From Anaerolentibacter hominis (GTDB lineage: Bacteria; Bacillota; Clostridia; Lachnospirales; Lachnospiraceae), in assembly GCF_032380675.1 (NCBI RefSeq), contig NZ_JAWDIX010000001.1, forward strand, positions 434,001 through 498,000: a stretch of DNA of 64,000 nt, given 5' to 3'. Of the stretch, positions 34,129 through 42,375 are shown one piece after another. Position numbers and translations under genes: made by a program. A model generated the notes under the pieces. It was given only the letters and a program-made list of their open reading frames with translations. It did not search any database and was not told where the DNA came from. Within the stretch, counting starts at the first letter, position 1. The number at the start of each line of letters is the position of its first letter.

Positions 34129-35208
34129 ATGAATATTTACAAAATGCCCTGGAGACTGGTTCAGAACAAATTTATCCGTTACCCCGGCGGACGTGAGATT
34201 GACCGGTTCAGAGGAATCTATCCCGGAGCGGATGACGGAAGACCGGAGGCCTGGATCGGTTCGGATACCAGAGTAAATAATGTAACACCGGAGAATCCCA
34301 ATGAGGGCTGTCAGGAATGTATTCTGCCGGACGGCAGACAGATGTTCCTGTTTGAAGCAATCGAGCTGGACCCCGAAGCGATGCTGGGTGCGGAGCATTT
34401 AAAACTCAGCGGAGCAAAGATGGGTATTCTGGCAAAACTGCTGGATGCGGAGAAACAGCTTAAATTGCAGTGTCATCCGGACAGGCCCTATGCCAAGAAA
34501 TGGTTTAACAGCGACTATGGAAAGGCGGAGAGCTGGTATATCATTGACAAGAGAACCGACTGTGACGAACCTCCCTACGTTCTTCTGGGCTTCAAAGAAG
34601 GCGTTACGAGAAAAGATTATGAGGAAGGCTTCTACAATGATGATATCAAAGCGATGGAGGCCTGCTGCCATAAGATCCCTGTAGAGATCGGAGACTGTTT
34701 TAATGTAGAGGCTGGTGCGCCTCATGCAATCGGCGCCGGATGCTTCCTGGTAGAAGTTCAGGAGCCGTCCGACATTACTGTGGGTGCGGTTCGCAAGACA
34801 GACGGAACGAAAGAAGAGCAGGAATTCTTTAATGAGAGATTGTTGGGCTGCTATCACTATGAGGGCAGTTCTTACGAAGATAATCTGAAACGTTTTAAGA
34901 TTGAGCCCAAAATCTTACGGGAGGGTGACTGGGGCAAGGAAGAAGTTCTGATCGGAACGAAGCAGACGCCTTATTTCTCCTTTACCAGACTGGATGCAAC
35001 AAAGCCGGTGCCGGTATTAAAGACCGGTTTCCTTCAGCTGGGCATCTGTCTTTCCGGTAAATGCAAGCTGGTTTATGAGGGCGGCGAGATGGAAATTAAG
35101 AAGGCGGATGAGTTCTTCTTCCCGGCTGGTATTGAAGAGATCACGGTTGTTCCGGAAGAGGAAGGTGTGAGCATGATTCTCTGCCATCCTGCGGGTGTAG
35201 AGCTGTAA
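34129..35208 (+). CDS. class I mannose-6-phosphate isomerase-like protein, copy 1
   Basis: Cupin-fold phosphomannose-isomerase family protein, 359 aa. Metal ligands of the type are visible: Q/H in LQCHPD near 110, E in KAESWYII near 132, and H in GAPHAIGAG near 194. The opening YPGGREIDRFRG and the mid-protein EVQEPSDI are shared with copy 2. GAGAGGAG precedes ATG 34129. The family interconverts mannose 6-phosphate and fructose 6-phosphate. A separate promoter and the neighbouring sugar operon leave open a different phospho-sugar. Confidence 0.85.
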   Translation: MNIYKMPWRLVQNKFIRYPGGREIDRFRGIYPGADDGRPEAWIGSDTRVNNVTPENPNEGCQECILPDGRQMFLFEAIELDPEAMLGAEHLKLSGAKMGILAKLLDAEKQLKLQCHPDRPYAKKWFNSDYGKAESWYIIDKRTDCDEPPYVLLGFKEGVTRKDYEEGFYNDDIKAMEACCHKIPVEIGDCFNVEAGAPHAIGAGCFLVEVQEPSDITVGAVRKTDGTKEEQEFFNERLLGCYHYEGSSYEDNLKRFKIEPKILREGDWGKEEVLIGTKQTPYFSFTRLDATKPVPVLKTGFLQLGICLSGKCKLVYEGGEMEIKKADEFFFPAGIEEITVVPEEEGVSMILCHPAGVEL

Positions 35209-35282
35209 TGAATAGGTAAGAGTGAATAAGTAAAAATGAAAAATGAAGAAGTAAGAGTGAATAATGAAGAATGTAAAATAAA
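35209..35282 (+). repeat. GA/AT-rich degenerate repeat
   Basis: A low-complexity run built from AAGAGTGAATAA, AAAAATGAAAAATGAAGAAG and similar units lies directly after a stop codon. It resembles the ordered 25-bp repeat after recO (47540-47614) in composition and words (GAATGAA, GTGAA). It is probably transcribed and A-rich, with no hairpin. Confidence 0.5.
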
Positions 35283-35314
35283 GGGCATTAAATTAAGAAT
35301 GGAGGGACTGGCAG

Positions 35315-36397
35315 ATGGGTATTTATAATGTGCCGTGGAGACTGGTTCAGAATAAACTGGTGCGCTATCCCGGCGGACGGGAGATTGACAAGTTCCGGGG
35401 AATTAATCCGGGGGAGGACGACGGAAGGCCGGAGGCCTGGATCGGATCAGACACCAGAGTCTGTAATGTCGGACCGGATGACCCAAATGAAGGCTGCCAG
35501 GAGTGCATCCTGCCGGATGGCAGAAGAATGTATCTCTTTGAGGCTGTTGCCGAAAATCCGGAGGGAGTGCTGGGCAAAAAACATATGGAGATCAATGGTA
35601 CAAGCATGGCCGTGCTGGTAAAGCTGCTGGATGCAGAAAAACAGCTGGATCTGCAGAGCCATCCGGACCGGGACTTTGCCAAGAAATATTTTAACAGCGA
35701 TTATGGCAAGGCTGAATGCTGGTATATAATCGGCAAACGGGATGATGTCCCTGAGCCTCCTTATGTGCTGATGGGCTTTAAAGAGGGCGTTACCAGAGAG
35801 GTATTCGCAAAGCATTACTATAATGAAGATCTTCCTTCTATGGAAGCCTGCTGCCACAAGGTTCCGGTGGAGATCGGAGACTGCTTTAATATTGAGGCGG
35901 GCGTCCCCCACGCGGTTGGCGCGGGATGTTTTGTGGTGGAGGTACAGGAACCCTCTGATGTGACCGCGTTCACCTGGAAATTAAAGGATGGCACGGACGA
36001 AGAAAAGGCGTTTCACGATGAACAGCAGCTGGGCTGCTACCACTATGAGGGGCACAGCTATGAAGATAACCTAAAGATCCGCCTGATTCCACCGGTTACG
36101 ATCCGGGAGGGAGACTGGGGAACAGAAAAGATTGTGCTGGGAACCAGGAACACCCCGTACTTTTCCTTTACCCGCATTGATGCTTCGGGCGAGGTGCCGG
36201 TGACAAAGACCGGTTTCCCGCAGGTTTGTATCTGCCTCTCCGGAGACTGCAGGCTGGTTTATGAAGGCGGTGAGATGGAGATTAAGAAGGCAGATGAATT
36301 CTTTTTCCCCGCCAATATCGGTGATATAAAGATCGTGCCCGGCGAGGAGGGAGTATCTATGGTACTCTGCCATCCCCAGGGATATGTGTGTGAATAA
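35315..36397 (+). CDS. class I mannose-6-phosphate isomerase-like protein, copy 2
   Basis: Tandem paralogue of the previous gene, 360 aa, roughly two-thirds identical by eye along the full length. The site residues are kept (LQSHPD, KAECWYII, GVPHAVGAG). Differences are spread evenly, and the C-termini (GEMEIKKADEFFFPA) are nearly identical, which implies duplication followed by divergence. GGAGG precedes ATG 35315. A family B structured repeat begins 44 nt after the stop. Confidence 0.85.
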   Translation: MGIYNVPWRLVQNKLVRYPGGREIDKFRGINPGEDDGRPEAWIGSDTRVCNVGPDDPNEGCQECILPDGRRMYLFEAVAENPEGVLGKKHMEINGTSMAVLVKLLDAEKQLDLQSHPDRDFAKKYFNSDYGKAECWYIIGKRDDVPEPPYVLMGFKEGVTREVFAKHYYNEDLPSMEACCHKVPVEIGDCFNIEAGVPHAVGAGCFVVEVQEPSDVTAFTWKLKDGTDEEKAFHDEQQLGCYHYEGHSYEDNLKIRLIPPVTIREGDWGTEKIVLGTRNTPYFSFTRIDASGEVPVTKTGFPQVCICLSGDCRLVYEGGEMEIKKADEFFFPANIGDIKIVPGEEGVSMVLCHPQGYVCE

Positions 36398-36441
36398 TAA
36401 TGAAATGGAATGCTGAACGAGCAGTATTTTCTCATTAAAAA

Positions 36442-36625
36442 TCAAGTACGCCTCGGCGTACTTGCTGCGAGCCGCACGTCACGCTCTGCATGACATAATA
36501 CATCTGTGCGGCTCTGCAATCCGCCGGAGGCTTTATCTTGGAAGGAGACTGGGCTCCCACCAAGACGAATTTGTTATTTACTCACCACCTATAGAGGGGG
36601 AGTCTTATCTCCTTCCATGATAAAA
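36442..36625 (+). repeat. structured 184-nt dispersed repeat, family B, copy 1
   Basis: One of three copies in the window (others 45353-45537 and, on the minus strand, 60560-60744). Its order is: hairpin CAAGTACGC-CTCG-GCGTACTTG; a forked hairpin (GAGCCGCAC...GTGCGGCTC enclosing GTCA-GC...GC-TGAC); then TTTATCTTGGAAG near 36531-36543, which pairs over about 70 nt with CTTCCATGATAAA at the 3' end. Inner CTCCCACC pairs with GGGGGAG. It lies in sense orientation after copy 2 of the manA-like gene and abuts a terminator. No ORF. Confidence 0.85.
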
Positions 36626-36652
36626 ACGCCATGTTATATGGCGTTTTTATTT
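36620..36652. terminator. bidirectional terminator between manA-like copy 2 and the flavodiiron gene
   Basis: AAAAACGCCAT and ATGGCGTTTTT form an 11-bp perfect stem around a 5-nt loop, with A and T tracts giving termination in both directions between convergent genes. It overlaps the last bases of the family B repeat. Confidence 0.88.
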
Positions 36653-36688
36653 GTTGAACGAACTATTTTGTTTAGAGAAAAATATTCT

Positions 36689-37894
36689 TTACAGCGTCTT
36701 CGCGAATTCTGCTCCAAATTCCTCTGCTTTTTTCAGCTCTTCTTCCGAAGGGACAAAAGGAATCTTTAAACCATCGCCGAATACGTTGGTCTTTAACCCT
36801 TTCAGGCGGTCGGTCAGGTTTGGTACGGCCTCACCGCTCCAGCCGTAAGAACCGAATACGATAACCGGTTTCTTGCGGTTATTGATGGCGTCTACGTGGC
36901 TGAGCAGGTTCCAGACCGGCCCCACCGCATCGGAGTTGATGGTAGGGGAACCGATTCCGAAAGCATCCGAGCTGTTCAGCACAGCTTGCAGCGTACCCAT
37001 ATCATGCTCATTGATATCATAGATTTCTACGTTTGCATCCGGAATGACAGATAAGATACCCTTCTGTATTGCTTTTGCTATTTCACCGGTATTGCCATAG
37101 GCAGAGCAGTAGAACAGCGGAACGGTTTTTACTTCATTTACCGAAGGTTCACTCCAGCGGGCATACTGATCCCGGACATATTCCAGATAATTACCCCTTG
37201 TAAGAACCGGACCATGACTGCTGCATACGGTTTCAATATCCAGATCTTTAATCTTGTCCAATCCCTTTAAAACATAGGGCTTGAATGGCCCGAAAATGGC
37301 ATCGTAATAATTTTTCATAGCCGACTTATATTTATCCGGATAGGCGATATTATAGTCGAATAAATGGGGCTCGCAGTAGTGGGAGCCGAAAAAGTCACAG
37401 GAGAAGAGCATGTTCTCGCTCTCCATCCAGGTGAACATGGAATCGGGCCAATGCAGAAACGGCGCTGCGATAAAACGGAGCACATTGCCGCCGCCCAGAT
37501 CCAGTGATGCACCGTCTTTTGCAACCGTCAGGGGCAGATCTACGCGGTTGGTGATATTTTTCAGATAGATGGAACCTGCCTGGCTCACATAGATCTGTGC
37601 ATTGGTGCAGACGGAAAGAAGTTCTCTTAAGGCGCCGGAGTGGTCCGGTTCACAGTGATTTAAAATGATATAATCAATCTGTTCCGGCTCACAGACCTCC
37701 CGGATATTCTCCAGATATTGTTTCCAGAATGTATGGTGGCAGGTTTCAATTAACGCAATTTTTTCACTGCCCTTTACTATATACGAATTATACGAGGTTC
37801 CGTATTCTGTCTTCATTACCACATCAAAGATACGCATGGCGGGATTAAGAATTCCCACAGAATAGACGGTCTCGGATACCTTTTGTGCTGGCAT
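36689..37894 (-). CDS. flavodiiron protein (A-type FprA)
   Basis: Oxygen- and/or nitric-oxide-reducing enzyme, 401 aa. The N-terminal metallo-beta-lactamase-like domain holds the diiron ligands (H80-x-E82-x-D84-H85 in NHCEPDHSG, H in PFLHWPDS, D in SCDFFGSH, H in CSSHGPVL). A C-terminal flavodoxin domain follows (YCSAYGNTGEIA near 262; FGSYGWSGEAV near 347). Electrons come from rubredoxin, encoded 151 bp upstream. GGGAGG precedes ATG 37894. Own promoter and a structured leader lie in the gap. Typical of strict anaerobes facing oxygen. Confidence 0.94.
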   Translation of the reverse strand: MPAQKVSETVYSVGILNPAMRIFDVVMKTEYGTSYNSYIVKGSEKIALIETCHHTFWKQYLENIREVCEPEQIDYIILNHCEPDHSGALRELLSVCTNAQIYVSQAGSIYLKNITNRVDLPLTVAKDGASLDLGGGNVLRFIAAPFLHWPDSMFTWMESENMLFSCDFFGSHYCEPHLFDYNIAYPDKYKSAMKNYYDAIFGPFKPYVLKGLDKIKDLDIETVCSSHGPVLTRGNYLEYVRDQYARWSEPSVNEVKTVPLFYCSAYGNTGEIAKAIQKGILSVIPDANVEIYDINEHDMGTLQAVLNSSDAFGIGSPTINSDAVGPVWNLLSHVDAINNRKKPVIVFGSYGWSGEAVPNLTDRLKGLKTNVFGDGLKIPFVPSEEELKKAEEFGAEFAKTL

Positions 37895-37920
37895 GCTGTT
37901 ACCTCCCTGAACTTATGTAA

Positions 37921-38044
37921 ATTCGCCGGGTATATAAAAGTACGCCCGGCAGATGACGGTACAAGACAGCACCGCGGTAAGATAAACTATCTTGCGCAGT
38001 GCTGCCGCAGATTCATAATAAGTAATCCGGTACCGGGTTGTCAA
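37921..38044 (-). promoter_or_regulatory. promoter and structured leader of the flavodiiron gene
   Basis: On the minus strand TTGACA (38039-38044), an 18-bp spacer and TATTAT (38015-38020) start just after the rubredoxin stop. The transcript leader contains a large hairpin (38004-37967: CAGCAC outer stem, AAGATA/TATCTT inner stem, 3-nt loop). A GCCGGG/CCCGGC hairpin follows near 37950-37925, then the ribosome site. No match to a known riboswitch was recognised. Confidence 0.6.
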
Positions 38045-38045
38045 T

Positions 38046-38201
38046 TTACTGCTCTTCAAACATCTCTTTGCCAACGCCGCAGAGCGGGCATACAAAATCC
38101 TCAGGAACATCTTCCCATTTGGTTCCGGGTTCGATTCCCACAGATGGATCTCCCGCCTCTTCATCGTAAACGTAACCGCAAATAGAACAAACATATTTCA
38201 T
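38046..38201 (-). CDS. rubredoxin
   Basis: Electron-transfer iron protein, 51 aa. The Cys4 iron site is complete: CSIC at positions 5-8 and CPLC near 38-41. The family segments GYVYDEEAGDP, GIEPGT and WEDVPEDFVCP are also present. AAAGGAG precedes ATG 38201; upstream in-frame codons belong to the preceding gene region. It overlaps neither neighbour and lies 2 nt after the DUF1461 gene stop. It is the expected electron donor to the flavodiiron protein. Confidence 0.95.
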   Translation of the reverse strand: MKYVCSICGYVYDEEAGDPSVGIEPGTKWEDVPEDFVCPLCGVGKEMFEEQ

Positions 38202-38203
38202 AA

Positions 38204-38896
38204 CTATATTCTCCTTTCTGATAGACTGCCCGTACGGTCCGGCCGGACAACATACAGAGCAGGTTTCTTTGTTATTATATGATGAATCAGCCAGAGGCTG
38301 AAACTTCCTGTTAATACAACCGCCAGAATGACCAGTCCGCAATGCATAAAGAAGGTCTCCGGCAGTATGAGAATAACCGGGTCGATTGCCGGATCAAACA
38401 GATACAGGTCATTGCGGAAAAATATCCGGTGAAATACAGAAAAAACAGTGGAAAACCGGAGAATAAACGCCAGTCCTAACAGTACCGGCAGTGCAGCCAT
38501 CATGCGGGCCGAGGTTTTCAGGTAACTGTAATCCCGCTTTTTCCGGCGTCTCAAAATACCGGCACTTAATAAAATACCGCTTCCAAGGGCTGCAGCATAC
38601 ACGAATCGGATAAGCTGCTTTACCTCCGCAAAATGCTTAAGTCCTCCGGCCGATGCTTTTAAGGTGGGAAAAGCAAGCTCTCCCCCGGTAAAGGGAAGAA
38701 GATAATCCATCAGCACACGGTAATTACTTCTGATCTCCGCCGCGGACAGTCCGGAGGAACCGGGAATATCCAGCAGTTTCATTTCCAAATAATAAAAAGG
38801 ACGAAACAAAAGAATAAAAATAACACCAACCGACAAAGAAAACACAAGGAATCCTATTCCGAATCCCATATTTGAGATACATGGTTTTTGCTTCAT
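38204..38896 (-). CDS. DUF1461 (TIGR01906) integral membrane protein
   Basis: A 230-aa membrane protein with four to five helices and the family segment NYRVLMDYLLPF near 57-68 in an extracellular loop after the first helix. Function unknown in the family. GGAAGG precedes ATG 38896. It is the first gene of the rubredoxin/flavodiiron group and may be co-transcribed with it. The linkage could be functional or accidental. Confidence 0.8.
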   Translation of the reverse strand: MKQKPCISNMGFGIGFLVFSLSVGVIFILLFRPFYYLEMKLLDIPGSSGLSAAEIRSNYRVLMDYLLPFTGGELAFPTLKASAGGLKHFAEVKQLIRFVYAAALGSGILLSAGILRRRKKRDYSYLKTSARMMAALPVLLGLAFILRFSTVFSVFHRIFFRNDLYLFDPAIDPVILILPETFFMHCGLVILAVVLTGSFSLWLIHHIITKKPALYVVRPDRTGSLSERRI

Positions 38897-39041
38897 AATT
38901 TGTAATATCCTTCCAGGTTATTGTACATGAAATAGGGCAAAAGGAAAAGAGGGGAAAATGCCTCTAATGAATCTTTTTAATATTTTTAATAAGTAGGACG
39001 CTTGTTTTTTCATTCTTCTTCCTGTATATTGTGATTATAAA

Positions 39042-39143
39042 GCCTGTACAACTGGCGGAAACGGGATTACCCGAGGGGAGTACAGGAGAGAACGATCGTC
39101 GACCGCCTGGGCAGCATAAGAGGGGCTACCCAGGCGGTTTTCT
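39042..39143 (+). promoter_or_regulatory. ZTP (pfl) riboswitch with terminator
   Basis: The aptamer begins with CCTGTAC (39043-39049), which pairs with GTACAGG (39080-39086) and encloses ACTGGCGGAAACGGG and CCGAGGGGAG. The conserved 3' element CCGCCTGGGCA is at 39103-39113. The same CCGCCTGGG pairs with CCCAGGCGG (39129-39137), followed by TTTTCT, giving a terminator that ligand binding would prevent. ZTP/ZMP accumulates when 10-formyl-THF is short. The downstream gene purH consumes ZMP and formyl-THF, which fits exactly. Confidence 0.93.
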
Positions 39144-39262
39144 ATTACCTTGAAAGTTACTATTTTTAAAGGAAATACGCAGCTATAGTATTTTCCAATA
39201 TTACCTATTTCATGCGCAGCGATGTGTGAAATCGTGAAAGCTGACAAGAAAGGATGAAATTT

Positions 39263-40816
39263 ATGAGAGCATTAATCAGTGTATCTGACAAAACCGGAAT
39301 CGTGGAATTTGCAAAGAATCTGAGCAGCCTTGGTGTGGAAATCATTTCTACAGGAGGGACTTACAGCAAGCTGACCTCTGAGGGTGTTGAGGCTATGGAG
39401 ATTTCCGAGCTGACCGGATTTCCGGAGTGCCTGGACGGCCGCGTAAAAACTCTGCATCCGATTGTGCACGCAGGACTTCTGGCTATGCGCAGCAACCCGG
39501 AGCATATGAAACAGCTGAAGGAACTGAATATTGAACCGATTGATTTTGTTATCGTGAATTTATATCCGTTTAAACAAACTATTTTAAAGGATGGGGTAAC
39601 CCGTGATGACGCAGTAGAGAATATTGATATAGGAGGACCCACCATGCTCCGGGCAGCTGCAAAGAACTATCAGGATGTGGCTGTTGTGACGGACCCGGCG
39701 GATTATGAAAAAGTTCTGGAAGAACTGAAAGAAAATGGGAAAGTTTCTCTGGATACCAAGTTTTATCTGATGGAGAAGGTGTTTATCCATACTTCAAACT
39801 ACGATACAATGATCGCCGACTATCTGAAAAAAGAGAGAAATGATTTTGAATTTGGGGATACGCTGACGCTCACCTATGAAAAAGTTCAGGATATGAGATA
39901 CGGCGAAAATCCTCACCAGAAAGCAGCCTTTTACCGTGAAATCGGTAAGAAAAAGGGATCTCTTACCGATGCGGTGCAGTTAAACGGCAAGGAGTTGTCC
40001 TTCAACAATATCAATGATACCAACGGGGCGCTGGAGCTGCTGAAGGAATTTGATGAGACAACTGTTGTGGCCTGTAAACATGGAAATCCCTGCGGTGTGG
40101 GCAGTGATCCGGATTTATATACTGCCTGGACAAAGGCATTTAACGCGGATAAAGTATCGGTTTTCGGCGGCATTGTGGTAATGAACAGGACGCTGACCCT
40201 GCCGGTTGCGCAGGAAATGAAAGACGTTTTCCTGGAAGTGGTTGTCGCTCCTGATTATGAGGAGGAAGCGCTTAAACTGCTACAGACCAAGAAAAATCTC
40301 CGTCTCCTGAAACTGGAGAATATCAGTGAGCAGCAGCCGGAAACTGCCTATGATTTTAAGAAAGTAAACGGCGGACTGATCGTTCAGACGGTGGACAGCA
40401 AGCTTCTGGCGGAGGAAGATTTGAAGGTTGTTACCGACCGGGCTCCTTCCGGGAAGGAGATGGAAGATATGCTCTTTGCCTGGAAGATTGTGAAATATGT
40501 GAAATCCAACGGCATAGCGCTGGCGAAGGATAAACAGAGCGTGGGAATTGGACCAGGGCAGGTTAACCGTATCTGGGCAGCGAAGCAGAGCATGGAACAT
40601 GCTGCTGAACTGATCGGTCCGGATGCAGCAAAGGGCGCCGTCCTTGCATCAGATGCATTCTTCCCCTTTGATGATTGTGTGGAAGCTGCCCATGAGGCAG
40701 GTATCACGGCAATTATACAGCCGGGCGGATCTATCAGAGACGAAGATTCTATTAAAAAATGTAATGAATATGGGATTGCGATGGTGTTTACCGGAATGAG
40801 GCATTTCAGACACTAA
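39263..40816 (+). CDS. purH: bifunctional AICAR formyltransferase / IMP cyclohydrolase
   Basis: Last two steps of purine synthesis, 517 aa. The N-terminal MGS-like IMP cyclohydrolase domain spans about 1-200 (ISVSDKTGI, IISTGGTYSKL, DGRVKTLHP). The C-terminal AICARFT domain has the catalytic KHGNPCGVG motif near 271-279 and the AASDAFFPF segment near the end. ATG 39263 is 7 nt from AAAGGATG; the ATG at 39254 lies inside that ribosome site. A ZTP riboswitch controls it and a terminator follows directly. Confidence 0.96.
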   Translation: MRALISVSDKTGIVEFAKNLSSLGVEIISTGGTYSKLTSEGVEAMEISELTGFPECLDGRVKTLHPIVHAGLLAMRSNPEHMKQLKELNIEPIDFVIVNLYPFKQTILKDGVTRDDAVENIDIGGPTMLRAAAKNYQDVAVVTDPADYEKVLEELKENGKVSLDTKFYLMEKVFIHTSNYDTMIADYLKKERNDFEFGDTLTLTYEKVQDMRYGENPHQKAAFYREIGKKKGSLTDAVQLNGKELSFNNINDTNGALELLKEFDETTVVACKHGNPCGVGSDPDLYTAWTKAFNADKVSVFGGIVVMNRTLTLPVAQEMKDVFLEVVVAPDYEEEALKLLQTKKNLRLLKLENISEQQPETAYDFKKVNGGLIVQTVDSKLLAEEDLKVVTDRAPSGKEMEDMLFAWKIVKYVKSNGIALAKDKQSVGIGPGQVNRIWAAKQSMEHAAELIGPDAAKGAVLASDAFFPFDDCVEAAHEAGITAIIQPGGSIRDEDSIKKCNEYGIAMVFTGMRHFRH

Positions 40817-40831
40817 TGCTTTGAAAGCCAT

Positions 40832-40870
40832 AGAAGGATGCCGCAGTTTTTTTGCGGCATCCTTCTTTTC
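40832..40870 (+). terminator. terminator of purH
   Basis: GAAGGATGCCGCA pairs perfectly with TGCGGCATCCTTC and is followed by TTTTC. The loop itself is a G plus six T. Confidence 0.92.
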
Positions 40871-40986
40871 TTGCTATCCCGGTTGGAATATATTATACTA
40901 ATGACAACCGGAGAATTCTGTTTACGTTCTCCGCGGCTGTGATCATACATAAGATGACTCTGGGGGAAGAAAGGTGAGGTGTTTAC

Positions 40987-41247
40987 ATGAATAATCAGAC
41001 AGATGGAAAATCCATTGCCTCGTTGGTGCTGGGTATTGTTTCGTTGGTTTTCATATTTTTGGGAAGCTATTCTTTTATCGGAATAATATTGGCGGTTATC
41101 GGCCTGGTTCTGGGCGTGTCTGCGAAGAAGGAGACCGGTTCCGGGATGGCGACGGCCGGAATAGTTCTCTCTATCATTGGATTGGCGATGTGCGCGTTAA
41201 GTTTCCTGGCCTGCGCTGCCTGCGTGGGATTTTTTGCCGCGCTGTAA
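40987..41247 (+). CDS. DUF4190-type small membrane protein
   Basis: An 86-aa protein with two to three hydrophobic helices arranged as in DUF4190 domains (SIASLVLGIVSLV; GIILAVIGLVLGVSAKK; ATAGIVLSIIGL). Function unknown. AGGTG precedes ATG 40987. It is a monocistronic unit with a terminator at 41315-41355. The unusual feature is how small it is: little beyond the hydrophobic core. Confidence 0.75.
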   Translation: MNNQTDGKSIASLVLGIVSLVFIFLGSYSFIGIILAVIGLVLGVSAKKETGSGMATAGIVLSIIGLAMCALSFLACAACVGFFAAL

Positions 41248-41314
41248 TGGGAAGCCGGCAGATGCGGTAATGTTTTGGAGATGAGGATTTCTCCGACAGG
41301 TGAATGGTAAATGG

Positions 41315-41355
41315 GCCGTTATACAGAGAAGACTCTTTGTATGACGGCTTCTTTC
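41315..41355 (+). terminator. terminator after the DUF4190 gene
   Basis: GCCGTTATACAGAGA pairs with TCTTTGTATGACGGC with two mismatches and is followed by TTCTTTC. Confidence 0.75.
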
Positions 41356-41389
41356 GCTTAGATATCATTTCGAAGGGACGGTGGTCAGA

Positions 41390-42175
41390 ATGCTTCCGGT
41401 AATTGAAATATTCGGCAGAGAGATTGCCATGTACGGACTGCTGATTTTAATTGGCTGTCTGTTGGGAGTTCTGGCTGCGTACTTACGGGCGGGAATATAC
41501 AGGACAGCAGGACAGGATGTGTTGTTTGCCTTTTTGATGGGAATAGTAGGCGTCATAATCGGTGCAAAATTGTTTTATATCGTTACGATTCTTCCGCAGT
41601 TAGCTGCAGTGCTGCAGGCAGGATTAAGCCTGACGGAAGTGTTTGGTATGCTGTCGGCGGGGTTTGTATTTTATGGAGGATTATTCGGAGGCGGTGCGGC
41701 AGTCTTTTTATACTGCAGAAAATATAAGCTCCCCTTTTTGAACATGCTGGAACTCATTCTTCCTTCTGTTCCGCTGATTCACAGTCTGGGGAGGATTGGA
41801 TGTTTCTGCGCTGGCTGCTGTTATGGAATACCCTATGAAGGAGCCGTCGGCGTCCGATTTCCGGAGGCGGGCATTGCGCCTTCCGGAACAGATCTGTTTC
41901 CGGTTCAGCTGCTGGAAAGTCTGCTTTTGTTTCTGCTTGCGGCGAGCCTGTTCTGGTATGGAAGAAAGAAGAGAAAGCCGGGCAGGATTCTGGGGTTTTA
42001 CTGCTTTGGCTATGGTCTGATCCGCCTGGTGACGGAAACGTTCCGGGGCGACCAGATCCGTGGATTTCTCTGGATCTTTTCCACGTCTCAGTGGATCAGT
42101 TTCCTGCTTATTGTGGCCGGTATTCTGGCTCTGATGCCTGGGAAAAATATGCGGAATAATGTAAAAAAAATATAA
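41390..42175 (+). CDS. lgt: prolipoprotein diacylglyceryl transferase
   Basis: Membrane enzyme that attaches diacylglycerol to the lipobox Cys of prolipoproteins, about 261 aa. It has seven helices with the Lgt signature region HSLGRIGCFCAGCCYG near 129-144, a Cys-rich variant common in Clostridia, and the C-terminal RLVTETFRGD loop near 206-215. ATG 41390 is preferred; a GTG at 41381 is three codons upstream and nearer the AAGGGA site, so the start is uncertain. Its substrates would include the several lipoproteins seen in this window. Confidence 0.88.
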   Translation: MLPVIEIFGREIAMYGLLILIGCLLGVLAAYLRAGIYRTAGQDVLFAFLMGIVGVIIGAKLFYIVTILPQLAAVLQAGLSLTEVFGMLSAGFVFYGGLFGGGAAVFLYCRKYKLPFLNMLELILPSVPLIHSLGRIGCFCAGCCYGIPYEGAVGVRFPEAGIAPSGTDLFPVQLLESLLLFLLAASLFWYGRKKRKPGRILGFYCFGYGLIRLVTETFRGDQIRGFLWIFSTSQWISFLLIVAGILALMPGKNMRNNVKKI

Positions 42176-42205
42176 AAGCTACCCCTATCCCGGAGAATTT
42201 TAAAA

Positions 42206-42214
42206 TGCTATAAT
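42206..42214 (+). promoter_or_regulatory. extended -10 promoter of the M16C peptidase gene
   Basis: TGCTATAAT is an extended -10 with a consensus hexamer at 42209-42214 and no good -35. The leader of about 150 nt to the start has no clear hairpin. Confidence 0.6.
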
Positions 42215-42375
42215 AGCCACAGTTGCTATCTTGAGTGATATCGGAGACGAAGGGTGAGAAATCTGTCAGCCGGCTCCGGCATGGAGGTAAAGTTGAAAGT
42301 AATCTTTCAACATACGTATTTGAGTCTATTCCGGCTTTGGGAGGGACTCAAAACGGGAAAGGCATGGGTATAAAA

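Noticed and set aside
36689..37894. metallo-beta-lactamase annotation for the flavodiiron gene
   Set aside because: The diiron ligand set H-x-E-x-D-H and the C-terminal flavodoxin domain identify a flavodiiron protein, not an antibiotic hydrolase.
42235..42375. N-terminal extension of the M16C peptidase
   Set aside because: No ribosome site or signal peptide; the family start is near 42376.
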